Shown piece after piece: positions 42,518 through 50,905 of a stretch of DNA of 64,000 bases. Source of the stretch: Sediminibacillus massiliensis (GTDB taxonomy: Bacteria > Bacillota > Bacilli > Bacillales > Amphibacillaceae); the NCBI RefSeq assembly GCF_900156915.1, contig NZ_LT732535.1:1753332-1817331 (forward strand), in the 5' to 3' direction. The notes under the pieces were generated by a model. That model saw only the letters and a program-made list of their open reading frames with translations, was not told the origin of the DNA and made no database searches. The position numbers and the translations under genes are program-made. Numbering within the stretch: the first letter of the stretch is position 1; every line of letters starts with the position of its first letter.

Positions 42518-43462
42518 TTAACTGTTCATACCCAATAATTTTTCAGCATCCCGTTTATCTTTTTCCATCTGTTCCCGAAGCGCTTCAAGGTCCGTAAATT
42601 TAATTTCTTCCCTCATATAACGCAAAAATGACACAGCTGCTTCTTTTCCGTACAAGTCGCCAGAGAAATTAAGCAAATGCCCCTCAACTAAATATCCATT
42701 TCCATTGACAGTGGGACGATAGCCAGCACTGATCAATACGTTCCAATATTGTTCATACTTTTGATGATCAGAAATACATACTGTTCCCAGGTAAACTCCA
42801 GGCTTTGGGGGAACATAACTGTCGTCACTGCCAAGGTTGATGGTGGGAAAACCTAGTCTTCTCCCAACCTTTTCTCCATGTACCACCTTTCCTGTCATTG
42901 TGAAAGGCCGACCCAATAAAGAATTTGCAGGTTCCATCAATCCTTGTTTGATAAGCTGACGGATTGTCTTGCTGCTGATTTTCTCTCCATTTTGCTTAAT
43001 AAGAGGAACAATTGATACATCTATCTTTATATCTTTGCATAGACGGACCAATTCTTCTGCACCAGCATTACCGCCTTTTCCAAACCGAAAGTCCTCCCCT
43101 ATTACGATATGCTTTATATTCAATCTTGCCAAATGATCAAAGACGAACTCTTCAGGGGTGGTTTCAGCATAATCTTTTGTAAAACTTATCCGATAATACC
43201 GATCCACACCAAACTGTTGGAATAGATGGATTTTATCTTTTTCTGTAGTAATACAGTGTTTGTATTCCGTCTTCCCAGTAAGGACCCACAGCGGAGGTTC
43301 CGAGAAACTCATTACCGCCAATTTATCTGCATTTCCCACTTTTTCACCAGCAGCTCGCAGAACAGCTTGATGTCCTTTATGTATTCCGTCAAACTTCCCA
43401 ATCACTAACACTAGCGGGGTTGTATCAATTGGTGGTTTTGATGTGATTTCCATTGTTTCCAT
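42518..43462 (-). CDS. ribF: Bifunctional riboflavin kinase/FAD synthetase (paralogue in sodA cluster)
   Basis: 314 residues. FAD synthetase domain with GKFDGIHKGHQAVL (nucleotidyl-transfer H-x-x-H loop), GEDFRFGKGGNAG and ISSKTIRQLIKQG. Riboflavin kinase domain from about 180 with GRRLGFPTINL, PKPGVYLGTV and EGHLLNFSGDLYG. It makes FMN and FAD. The usual ribF copy lies by truB; this one is beside a flavin reductase, so it looks like a second, specialised copy. ATG 43462 follows AGAGGG by 6-8 bp, and the longer frame to 43534 spans a hairpin. Confidence 0.9.
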   Translation of the reverse strand: METMEITSKPPIDTTPLVLVIGKFDGIHKGHQAVLRAAGEKVGNADKLAVMSFSEPPLWVLTGKTEYKHCITTEKDKIHLFQQFGVDRYYRISFTKDYAETTPEEFVFDHLARLNIKHIVIGEDFRFGKGGNAGAEELVRLCKDIKIDVSIVPLIKQNGEKISSKTIRQLIKQGLMEPANSLLGRPFTMTGKVVHGEKVGRRLGFPTINLGSDDSYVPPKPGVYLGTVCISDHQKYEQYWNVLISAGYRPTVNGNGYLVEGHLLNFSGDLYGKEAAVSFLRYMREEIKFTDLEALREQMEKDKRDAEKLLGMNS

Positions 43463-43494
43463 GGATGTCCCTCTTTTATTATATTTTCTTTCAT

Positions 43495-43525
43495 GAAATA
43501 AGGTACCTTTATGGCACCTTATTTC
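43495..43525 (-). terminator. Hairpin between sodA and ribF
   Basis: GAAATAAGGTaCC / GGcACCTTATTTC with a 5-nt loop. No U-run follows on the minus strand, so it is probably an mRNA-processing or partial attenuation element. Confidence 0.55.
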
Positions 43526-43533
43526 ACCTTCCA

Positions 43534-44154
43534 TTATTTCACAACTTGTTGATATTTATCAGCCACAGCATTCCAATTTATGATATTAAAAAAGCTTTCA
43601 ATGTAGTCAGGTCTTCTATTTTGATAGTTTAAGTAATATGCATGTTCCCATACATCCAAACCAAGAATCGCTGTTTTACCATCCATAATTGGATTGTCCT
43701 GGTTAGGCGTGCTGAGGATTTCCAGTTCACCATTTTTGTCGATGGCCAGCCATGCCCAGCCAGAACCAAAACGGGTCGCAGCGGCATCGGCGAATTTCTG
43801 TTCGAAGTTACTGATATTGCCAAACGCCTTCTCAATCGCTTCGGCCAATTCACCTTCGGGAGCTGCGGCTTCTTGTCCTGGGGCGATCACTTCCCAGAAA
43901 AGGCTATGGTTCATGTGTCCGCCTCCATTATTTCTGACTGCAGTTCGGATACTTTCCGGTACTGCATCCAGATTTCCAAGCAGCTCTTCCAATGATTTGT
44001 CTTGTAATTCAGCGTGTCCTTCAAGAGCGGCATTCAATTTAGTCACATATGTTTGGTGATGTTTGCCGTGATGTATCTCCATTGTTCGCTGATCAATGTA
44101 AGGCTCCAATGCATTGAATTCATATTGTAACGCTGGTAGTTCAAACTTTGCCAT
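43534..44154 (-). CDS. sodA: Superoxide dismutase, Mn/Fe family
   Basis: 206 residues, full length. Metal ligands visible: His in [13 protein letters not shown], His in MNHSLFW, and Asp/His in [27 protein letters not shown] and [15 protein letters not shown] are family motifs; the Gly-Gly-x-Met pattern favours manganese. It converts superoxide to peroxide and oxygen. AGGAGG precedes the ATG. First gene of the sodA-ribF-reductase-ferredoxin series, with an upstream palindrome at 44186-44201. Confidence 0.96.
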   Translation of the reverse strand: MAKFELPALQYEFNALEPYIDQRTMEIHHGKHHQTYVTKLNAALEGHAELQDKSLEELLGNLDAVPESIRTAVRNNGGGHMNHSLFWEVIAPGQEAAAPEGELAEAIEKAFGNISNFEQKFADAAATRFGSGWAWLAIDKNGELEILSTPNQDNPIMDGKTAILGLDVWEHAYYLNYQNRRPDYIESFFNIINWNAVADKYQQVVK

Positions 44155-44185
44155 GTTAATTCCTCCTATAAGATTTTGTATTTTT

Positions 44186-44201
44186 TATACTAAAAAGTAT
44201 A
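44186..44201. promoter_or_regulatory. Palindrome in the sodA promoter region
   Basis: TATACT-aaaa-AGTATA, perfect 6-bp arms, 32-47 bp upstream of sodA, overlapping AT-rich -10-like sequence. It may be an operator; the regulator is unknown. Confidence 0.45.
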
Positions 44202-44765
44202 ATAAGTATATAAATAGACTATTCCACCCTTACGGCAAACGCAATTAAGTTGCTCAAAGTCAAAACCTCTTTCCCTTTCAACTTTTTATACTTTCCCATA
44301 TAATAAGCAGAAGAGAGTAAAAGACAGGTGCTGCCGTTTATCCTATACCCAACTGGTCTAGCACTAACTATTGTACAAAATATATAAAGTGCGAACTAAC
44401 TTCAGTATGACTTCCTCCCATTCTTTTCGGATTGAGTGGTAGTCCAGCGCTTCGGAAAAATACTCGCTTTCCGTGGGGAACGCTTCAGCTTCCTCGGTGC
44501 AAAGACCGCCCCTGCGGGATCTTCAGACTGTTCCTTTCCCACAGGACTTTGAAAAGACATCCGGGAATTTACACCATAAGCAGACAAACCGAACTTTACT
44601 TTATTTTCAAGGAATGTTAGCAATTTTCCACTGCTTAGGAAAGAATTTTGATTAATTAAGATGAAATACCAGAATATCTAACATGGATGTGGGTATTTCT
44701 AAAATCAAAAATCAGAAAACCTCGAACAGCGGAGGCAGAACACGTAGACTGATATGAACGAAACT

Positions 44766-45220
44766 GTCAAGCCCCGTTCAGATAAATATACTTTTGGCCA
44801 GCTTCAAATAAAGAGTCTTTTTAGGCTCTTTTGATCTTTTGATTCTTACGTTTCCATCCATATTCTTGCTAGCGCTATTCCTTCTTCTTAGCTTGCCAAC
44901 TACTTTTCAGATGACTGAAACCCTGCTAAAAGCTAAGAATGATGGAATTATGTACCTCCTTTTTTTACACGAAGGAGATAATTACACGGCACGAAGGCAA
45001 AAATCTCTGCTTCGATAAGCATACTGATATCCGTGGGTTTTCACATTTTATCTTTCCGTTAAAGGATCTGTCACGAACTCCTGGCGTGCGTTCACCTCTT
45101 AAGGCTAGCACAAGTCTACGTCGTGCGTTATCCTATACGGTTTTCTTCTTTGCCTTCGAGCCCTATACTTATTTCCTTTGGATTAACCCTTGCCTCAAAG
45201 GATGCATATTTTAATTCCAA
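44766..45220 (-). ncRNA. Putative bridge-RNA region of the IS110/IS1111 element
   Basis: 455 bp of non-coding sequence between the transposase stop and the element end. In IS110-type elements a structured RNA from a non-coding end guides target choice; in the IS1111 group it lies downstream of the transposase, as here. I have not modelled its loops, and the RNA limits are unknown. The 91-codon frame inside (44939-45214) has no ribosome binding site. Confidence 0.45.
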
Positions 45221-46336
45221 CTAAGTCGTCTGAACGTCACCATCGGCTTCACGCGATATCGCCCAAATAAACCCTGCTAATTCTCTGGCGACTGCCGCAA
45301 TGGCTTTTCCACTCTCTTTTCCTCGGCCCAGTAGCCGGAAATACTTTTTATGCAAGCGGTTCTGAGCTTTCCACGAGACCCCCAGGACATTAGTCGGGTG
45401 TCCTTTTTGTCTTTTCTTCAGTTCCCCTTTGACTGCAGGCTGGTATCTATAACTCCATGCTGCTTCGATTAAAAGCCTCCGAACATGGCGATTCCCTGTT
45501 TTGGTGATTTCTCCTAAATTGCGTGTCAACCCACTGGAACTTTCGCTTGGCACAAGCCCGGTGTATGCCATGAATTGCTTAGGGGTTTGAAATCGACTGA
45601 ACGATCCTACCTCAGCTACCAGACTGGTAGCTGTAATTAGGGCAATGCCTCTTAAGGTCATAAGCGTCTGAATCATGGGTGCATGGACGCTTTCTTTGGC
45701 TTGTTCCTCCATTTCACTTTCCAGTATCTTCAGTCGCTGCTGATACTCCTTCAATTGTTGTAAATATTCTTGGAAGGTTACACGGGAAGCGGAACGTTCA
45801 AATTTTAGACTGTCCAGCCAATCCCAATATTTAGCCGTCCATGTCCTGGTACCCTTAGGAGGATGGATTTCATTTCTGAGAAGAAATTTGGTTAGTCTAT
45901 GTTTAGCCCTTAATTCATCTTCCTTTACATCCTCACGTGCTCTAACTAAATCACGGAGTGCTTCATCATTTTCTGTCGGGACGTAGATTGGCGTCAGTTC
46001 CCCGGCACGATAAAGGGTTGCCAATTTTATTGCATCCCGTTTATCTGTTTTTACGCGCTCACCTGGTTTTTGTGGGATTAACGACGGTGCGATTACCTCA
46101 CATTCAATATCCATACTCTTCAGAAGGCGATAGAGCCCGTAACCGGTTGGGCCTGCTTCATAACACACTTGCAGAAGTTCTGGTTCACCTAGTTTTTTCA
46201 TTAATTTTCTAATCGCTTCTACCGTATAGTCAATCATACCAACATATCTTGGCTTGGAACGTCCCTCATCAGCAACTGCGACTGCAATTTTGTCCTTTGA
46301 TACGTCTAGACCAACGTATTTTGTGGTATCATCCAT
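45221..46336 (-). CDS. IS110-family transposase (DEDD recombinase)
   Basis: 371 residues. N-terminal RuvC-like DEDD domain: D11 in YVGLDVSKDKIAVAV, E60 in CYEAGPTGYGLY, D98 and D101 in KTDKRDAIKLA. Coiled middle (about 185-215), then a Tnp_20 domain MTLRGIALITATSLVAEVG...FMAYTGLVPSESSSGL, where Ser in the PSESSSG stretch (263-269) is the candidate nucleophile. Complete and apparently intact. GAAAGGAG precedes the ATG at about 8 bp. Confidence 0.95.
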   Translation of the reverse strand: MDDTTKYVGLDVSKDKIAVAVADEGRSKPRYVGMIDYTVEAIRKLMKKLGEPELLQVCYEAGPTGYGLYRLLKSMDIECEVIAPSLIPQKPGERVKTDKRDAIKLATLYRAGELTPIYVPTENDEALRDLVRAREDVKEDELRAKHRLTKFLLRNEIHPPKGTRTWTAKYWDWLDSLKFERSASRVTFQEYLQQLKEYQQRLKILESEMEEQAKESVHAPMIQTLMTLRGIALITATSLVAEVGSFSRFQTPKQFMAYTGLVPSESSSGLTRNLGEITKTGNRHVRRLLIEAAWSYRYQPAVKGELKKRQKGHPTNVLGVSWKAQNRLHKKYFRLLGRGKESGKAIAAVARELAGFIWAISREADGDVQTT

Positions 46337-46743
46337 AGTACTAGCTCCTTTCGTAATTATAGCTCTGATTTGGCTATGGGTTTTGGGCTTGCTTTACTAT
46401 ACCCACTATGACCAAATTAACCTACGTTGTTACGATTAAGGGGCTAGTTTCGTTCATAATAACTCCTATGGGAATAGCGAAAAGTCTTCGATGGGGCGAG
46501 TAATCGCAGTCCCACGTGTCTGAAGACCCCGCAAGAAGCGTTCTTTGCTGATTAGGAGGCTGAGGCCGTGCCCATGGAAAGCGAAGTGTTCTGCCGCAGC
46601 GAGTATATCCACTTCACTATCATCAGAATGTGAGGAAGTCTGACTTAGTGAATTTTCACTAGTTCGCATATTCTCTCAATCATGAACTTGGGACATGTAA
46701 TGGCAGACCATTTATTAAGTATACAGAGATGGAGGTGTTTTTT

Positions 46744-47370
46744 ATGGAAGGGTCCAAAACTACCACGAAGGATAAAATACTCGATTTATTAAAAAAGGAA
46801 GTAAAGCTTACTGTCGCTGAGTTGACCCGGAAATTGAATATCACGCATATGGCGGTCCGCAAACATCTTGCCGCGATGGAAAGAGATGGGTTGATTTCTG
46901 CACAAGAGGTCAAACAGCCGATGGGACGACCGCTTCAGCTTTATTCACTCTCCGAAAAAGGTGAGTTGTTGTTTCCGAAGAATTATGAAGGATTAAGTCT
47001 CGAATTCTTGAAAGATATCAGTGAATTACACGGAAATGATTCCGTCGATCAATTATTCACAAAGCGCGAACAGCGGCTGACGAGACAATATGCCGCCAGA
47101 ATGGAAAACAAGCTCCCGCACGAAAAAATGACTGAGTTGGCATCCATTCAAAGGGAAAAAGGCTATATGCCGAATATAACCAAGCTTGATCAAAGCACCT
47201 ATGAATTGACGGAATATAATTGCCCGATAATGGCTGTTGCCAAAGAATTCAAAGTAGCCTGTCGATGTGAAACGTCTATGTTTCAAAATGTGCTTCAAAC
47301 GGACGACGTAAAGCGGACTAGCTGTAAAACAGAGGGGAATGACCATTGCAAGTTCTTGATCGCCTTTTAA
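46744..47370 (+). CDS. SufR-like iron-sulfur winged-helix regulator
   Basis: 208 residues. N-terminal HTH (TTKDKILDLLKKEVKLTVAELTRKLNITHMAVRKHLAAM) followed by the wing GRPLQLYSLSEKGE. The C-terminal part has five Cys: NCPIMAVAKEF, VACRCETSM, RTSCKTEGNDHC. This is the pattern of SufR-type regulators, whose Cys bind a Fe-S cluster. It may sense iron or redox. ATG 46744 follows GGAGGTG by 6-8 bp; the upstream ATG 46729 is within the site. No target gene is adjacent except the convergent MarR. Confidence 0.82.
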   Translation: MEGSKTTTKDKILDLLKKEVKLTVAELTRKLNITHMAVRKHLAAMERDGLISAQEVKQPMGRPLQLYSLSEKGELLFPKNYEGLSLEFLKDISELHGNDSVDQLFTKREQRLTRQYAARMENKLPHEKMTELASIQREKGYMPNITKLDQSTYELTEYNCPIMAVAKEFKVACRCETSMFQNVLQTDDVKRTSCKTEGNDHCKFLIAF

Positions 47371-47449
47371 GAACTGGTGGAGGTCTTCCCTTTTATAAAT
47401 TACAGCAGCTGTTGTCAGGGAGAAACTTTCTATATAAGATAATTGCCAT

Positions 47450-47887
47450 CTATTCCAAATAATGCTCAACATTCTTGTTCACTTTTTCAAGCAGTCTTTC
47501 CAATTCCGCAACTTCGTCTTCTGTGAAGTTCTTACAGACAAGATCGTTGAATCTCTCGGTTACTGGAATAACCTTCTCTTTCAGCTCCTTGCCGGAATTG
47601 GTTAAATACAGCTTTAAGGAACGTCGGTCATCTTTACAATTAACCCTTTTGATAAAACCTTTATTCTCTAGATTGGAAGCCATTCTGGCGATATTTGTTT
47701 TGTCCTTGTTCAACTTTTCGACCAATTGGTTTTGGGTCAATCCATCCTTCTCCCATAAGAGCATCAAAATCAAGTTTTGTTCTGGCGCAAGATTAAACTG
47801 TTCCAGTTCTGACTTGATGTAACTAGTTAAATTCAAGTCGGTTTTATGGATTTTTATACTAATGTAATCTTGAAACGACAATTTCAT
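47450..47887 (-). CDS. MarR-family regulator, probably of azoR
   Basis: 145 residues with the MarR winged helix: GLTQNQLVEKLNKDKTNIARMASNLENKGFIKRVNCKDDRRSLKLYLTNSGKEL. One Cys in the wing (NCKDDRR) and one late (LVCKNF) could sense thiols or quinones. It is transcribed away from the azoreductase, and repeats in the shared region (48030-48107) are likely binding sites. Relatives such as YodB/MhqR control azoreductases in bacilli. Confidence 0.88.
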   Translation of the reverse strand: MKLSFQDYISIKIHKTDLNLTSYIKSELEQFNLAPEQNLILMLLWEKDGLTQNQLVEKLNKDKTNIARMASNLENKGFIKRVNCKDDRRSLKLYLTNSGKELKEKVIPVTERFNDLVCKNFTEDEVAELERLLEKVNKNVEHYLE

Positions 47888-47990
47888 CTAATCTCTCATC
47901 CTTTTTCTATAATTACCTGCCATTGTCTTTGCATTATAACAGGCTGCAAGACATATGGAAATTCTGTCATGGGTACATAAACCGTTACGG

Positions 47991-48020
47991 TTGACAAGAT
48001 ACGTGGGGATTATTTATACT
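47991..48020 (+). promoter_or_regulatory. Sigma-A-type promoter of azoR
   Basis: TTGACA (47991-47996), 18-bp spacer, TATACT (48015-48020). The transcript would begin near 48027 and have a leader of about 100 nt. Confidence 0.75.
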
Positions 48021-48029
48021 AACCTCTAT

Positions 48030-48107
48030 GTTCAATTGCATAGCAACGAACTTATATGACGGCCCAAGCCGCCATTTGTTTTCATGTTCATAGTTGCTAT
48101 AACAACT
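48030..48107 (+). promoter_or_regulatory. Structured azoR leader or MarR operators
   Basis: ATAGCAAC(GAAC) at 48040-48051 is repeated in inverse as GTTC(ata)GTTGCTAT at 48086-48100, giving a 12-bp stem with a bulge. A separate near-palindrome AGTTGCTATAACAACT lies at 48092-48107. These could fold in the 5' leader or bind the MarR protein as two sites. Confidence 0.5.
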
Positions 48108-48126
48108 TTCTGGGAGGCATTTTTTT

Positions 48127-48753
48127 ATGGCAAAAGTTTTATTTATAAAAGCAAACTCTAGACCAATCGAACAGGCGATAAGCGTCAAGCTTTATCAGAC
48201 TTTCGTTGATAATTATAAAGAAGCAAATCCGGAGGACGAAATCACTGAACTTGATTTGTTCGAGGAAAATTTACCATATTATAATACTGACAAAATCAAT
48301 GGGATGTTCAAGCTTGCCAAAAATATGGAGTTGACACCGGCGGAAAAGGAAGCAACAGATCTTGTCACAAAATACTTGAATCAGTTCCTTGAAGCTGACA
48401 AAGTGGTATTTGCTTTCCCGTTATGGAACTTTTCGGTTCCTGCTGTTCTTCATACGTACATGGATTATCTTGCTCAAGCAGGTAAAACATTCCGTTATAC
48501 TGAAGAAGGACCTATCGGATTGTTGACCGATAAAAAGGTAGTCCTCCTAAATGCAAGAGGCGGTGTCTACTCTGAAGGTCCTGCCCAGACTTCTGAAATG
48601 GCGGTAAACTACGTAAGCACAATGTTGCAATTCTGGGGCGTTAAGGATATTGAGAAAGTCATTGTAGAAGGGCATAATCAATATCCCGACAAAGCAGAAC
48701 AAATTGTCGAAGAAGGATTAGAACAAGCAGCAGCTGTAGCTGCCAATTTCTAA
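48127..48753 (+). CDS. azoR: FMN-dependent NADH-azoreductase
   Basis: 208 residues of flavodoxin-like AzoR family. AKVLFIKANSRP at the N-terminus, AFPLWNFSVPAVLHTYMDYLAQAGKTFRYTEEGPIGLLTDKK and LNARGGVYSEGPAQ are the FMN-binding and active-site blocks. It reduces azo dyes and quinones with NADH, protecting against quinone stress. GGGAGG precedes the ATG by 9 bp. Divergent from the MarR gene and closed by a terminator. Confidence 0.95.
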   Translation: MAKVLFIKANSRPIEQAISVKLYQTFVDNYKEANPEDEITELDLFEENLPYYNTDKINGMFKLAKNMELTPAEKEATDLVTKYLNQFLEADKVVFAFPLWNFSVPAVLHTYMDYLAQAGKTFRYTEEGPIGLLTDKKVVLLNARGGVYSEGPAQTSEMAVNYVSTMLQFWGVKDIEKVIVEGHNQYPDKAEQIVEEGLEQAAAVAANF

Positions 48754-48778
48754 ATCCCTGACACAAAAACCTTCCTTT

Positions 48779-48804
48779 CCTTCACCAGGAGAGTGAAGGT
48801 TTTT
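48779..48804 (+). terminator. azoR terminator
   Basis: CCTTCAC / GTGAAGG stem with a 7-nt loop and five Ts. Confidence 0.8.
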
Positions 48805-48835
48805 AATATGGATCTTTTCTTTCATATTTGAGGCC

Positions 48836-49319
48836 AACTGCGACATGGTGACATTTTTATTTCCTGTGATTCTGATGATTGTTAAGCGCATGCACTCGCT
48901 GCGGCAGAACACTTCGCTGTTCGAGGCTTTCTGATTTTGATAAGAAAAATACCTATGCTAGAAATATTCTGGTATTTAATCTCAATTAATAAGATATTCC
49001 ATCATAAGCGAAGGAAAAATGCGAGACTCCAGTGGGAAAGGAACAGTCTGAAGACCCCGCAGTGATGCGCCTGCGTCTTCTAGTATCGCTTCGTAGTAAG
49101 CTTCCTCGGCGCATGGTTTTCGGTGGGACGAGTAATCGCAGTCCCAAAAGGTTTTCGGTGGGATGAGTAATCGCAGTCCCAAGGGAGCAAAGGAGCCTAC
49201 TCAAGTAGTACCCTGGCTGAAGCGTTCCCCACGGAAAGGGAGTATTTTTCCGTAGCGCTGGACTACCACTCAATCCGAAAAGGATGACAGGAAGTCACAC
49301 TGAAGTTATGTCGGAGTTT
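48836..49319. repeat. Dispersed MITE-like repeat, copy 4 (484 bp, inverse orientation)
   Basis: AACTGCGACATGG at 48836 and TATGTCGGAGTTT at 49307-49319 form the ends. The module order is the inverse of copy 2. Within it is an insert with two near-identical GTGGGA(C/T)GAGTAATCGCAGTCCCAA units at about 49122-49145 and 49159-49182. Together with the azoR terminator it fills the 680 bp between azoR and the DHA2 exporter. Confidence 0.8.
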
Positions 49320-49380
49320 ATAAATTTTGCGCTAAATCTTCAATACATAAATAAGTGCTCATTTATTCTGTACAGTAAAC

Positions 49381-49422
49381 AAAAGAGGCGGATCCTCCTT
49401 TTCTATGGAGATCCGCCTCTTA
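49381..49422 (-). terminator. Terminator of the DHA2 exporter gene
   Basis: AGAGGCGGAT(cctcc) / (ggag)ATCCGCCTCT stem, with TTTTGTTT following on the minus strand. Confidence 0.85.
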
Positions 49423-49435
49423 TAATTTCAAACTA

Positions 49436-50875
49436 TCAAGATTTTTCTGGGACAGTGGTTACCTGGTTTTCCGCTTTCTCTTTTGGTTTGCTTTTAACAA
49501 AGAAAGCCAGTACAAGGCCGAGTATTGCCATCACTCCCGCAACGATAAACGATACGTTGACCCCATGGATAAATCCTTCCAGACCTTGTTCCGGTATTGC
49601 ATTGTTGGTCATCACAGTGACAAGCAGTGCTGTTCCGACAGCTCCTGCCACCTGCCGCATGGTATTGTTCATCGCAGTTCCGTGCGGTATTAAATGAGCA
49701 GGAAGCTGGTTCAACCCAGCTGTTGTCACAGGCATCATTACCATCGCAACACCAAGCATCCGGACAGCATTAACAGATGCTAAATATAAGAATGTTGTTT
49801 CGGCTGTCAGGTCAGTAAACATAAACGTGGAAATAACAAGTAAGGACAATCCAATAATGGCAAGCCATCTTGCTCCAAATTTATCAAATAACCTTCCAGT
49901 GATCGGATTCATAATTCCCATTAAAAGAGCACCGGGCATCAGCATCAAGCCGGATTCAAGAGCAGTGAATCCAAGCATGTCTTGCATGAAAATAGGCAGG
50001 ATAACCGCTCCACCGATCATGGCGATGAAAACAACCATTCCTAGAGCAGTAGTTATCGTAAATACTTTATTTCTAAATACTCCAAATTGCAGGATAGGCT
50101 GTTCAAGCCTAGACTGCCGAACAATGAACAACGTAAGACTGATGGTTCCGACTATCAGCGAGACAATCACTTGTGCGCTGAGCCAGCCGCTGCTTCCGGC
50201 AGTACTGAAACCATATAACAGTCCCCCAAATCCCAAGCTCGATAAAATGATGGAAAGAATATCGACCTTAGGATTTTTCTGTTCTGTGACATTCCTTAAA
50301 ATAAAGTAAGCAACAATAATATCAATGACAATGATTGGCAATATCACATAGAATAAACTTCTCCATGGAAAGTTTTCGACGAGCCAGCCTGATAAAGTCG
50401 GACCGATTGCTGGTGCGAACGCGATAACCAACCCGAACATCCCCATCGCTGTTCCGCGCCTTTCAACAGGGAAAATGATGAATAAGATCGTCTGCATCAG
50501 CGGCATAATAATCCCGGCCCCTGAAGCTTGAAGAACCCTTCCGACCATCAGCAGCGAAAAGCCTGGTGCTATGGAACAAATCAATGTACCGATACCGAAC
50601 AGTCCCATCGCTGTAAGAAAGAGCTTCCGTGTCGTAAACCTTTCAATCAAAAAAGCCGTGACAGGTATCATAATCCCGTTCACAAGCATAAAAATCGACT
50701 GCAGCCATTGAGCCACGTTTGCGTCTAAATCCAAGTCCTTCATAATATGAGGCAGTGCCGTTGCAAGTAATGTCTGATTAAGAATCGCAGCAAAGGCTCC
50801 CGAAATCAAGACAATGATAAGTGGCACTTTGTTAAAAGTCGTACTTGTTTCTCCTTTATCCTGATTGTTGACCAT
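49436..50875 (-). CDS. MFS multidrug exporter, DHA2 (EmrB/QacA/LmrB-like), 14 helices
   Basis: 479 residues, about 14 membrane helices. Motif C of drug:H+ antiporters is visible (RVLQASGAGIIMPLMQTI and FGLVIAFAPAIGPTLSGWLVE), with motif A region FDKFGARW and the early AAILNQTLLATALPHIM typical of DHA2 proteins. It probably exports toxic or cationic compounds. The CBS gene lies upstream on the same strand and the MarR gene at 51605 is divergent from that pair. A paralogue is at 58344. Confidence 0.93.
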   Translation of the reverse strand: MVNNQDKGETSTTFNKVPLIIVLISGAFAAILNQTLLATALPHIMKDLDLDANVAQWLQSIFMLVNGIMIPVTAFLIERFTTRKLFLTAMGLFGIGTLICSIAPGFSLLMVGRVLQASGAGIIMPLMQTILFIIFPVERRGTAMGMFGLVIAFAPAIGPTLSGWLVENFPWRSLFYVILPIIVIDIIVAYFILRNVTEQKNPKVDILSIILSSLGFGGLLYGFSTAGSSGWLSAQVIVSLIVGTISLTLFIVRQSRLEQPILQFGVFRNKVFTITTALGMVVFIAMIGGAVILPIFMQDMLGFTALESGLMLMPGALLMGIMNPITGRLFDKFGARWLAIIGLSLLVISTFMFTDLTAETTFLYLASVNAVRMLGVAMVMMPVTTAGLNQLPAHLIPHGTAMNNTMRQVAGAVGTALLVTVMTNNAIPEQGLEGFIHGVNVSFIVAGVMAILGLVLAFFVKSKPKEKAENQVTTVPEKS

Positions 50876-50905
50876 GTTTATCCTTCTTTCTATTTGAAAA
50901 AATTT

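Larger units (their letters stand above)
44751..46461 (-). mobile_element. IS110-family (IS1111-like) insertion sequence, about 1.71 kb
   Basis: TATGAACGAAACT (44753-44765) and its inverse AGTTTCGTTCATA (46446-46458) are 13-bp subterminal inverted repeats enclosing one transposase. Comparison with copy 2 of the repeat gives the empty site: CGTAGACT-CCTATGGG. Only ACT is possibly duplicated, which fits the absence of long target duplications in this family. The long non-coding segment lies downstream of the transposase. Confidence 0.82.
44387..46672. repeat. Dispersed MITE-like repeat, copy 3, split by an insertion sequence
   Basis: Left end TGCGAACTA at 44390-44398, right end TAGTTCGCA at 46660-46668. 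Left module 44400-44570 (TTGAGTGGTAGTCC, CTTTCCGTGGGGAACGCTTC), centre 44660-44750, right module 46470-46650 (TCTTCGATGGGGCGAG, GCGAAGTGTTCTGCCGC). Removing 44751-46461 restores about 575 bp with the order of copy 2. Confidence 0.8.

Noticed and set aside
44939-45214. 91-codon frame in the insertion sequence tail
   Set aside because: No ribosome binding site; the region is better explained as the element's non-coding end.
49827-50309. 160-codon frame opposite the DHA2 exporter
   Set aside because: Shadow; no family and no start signal.
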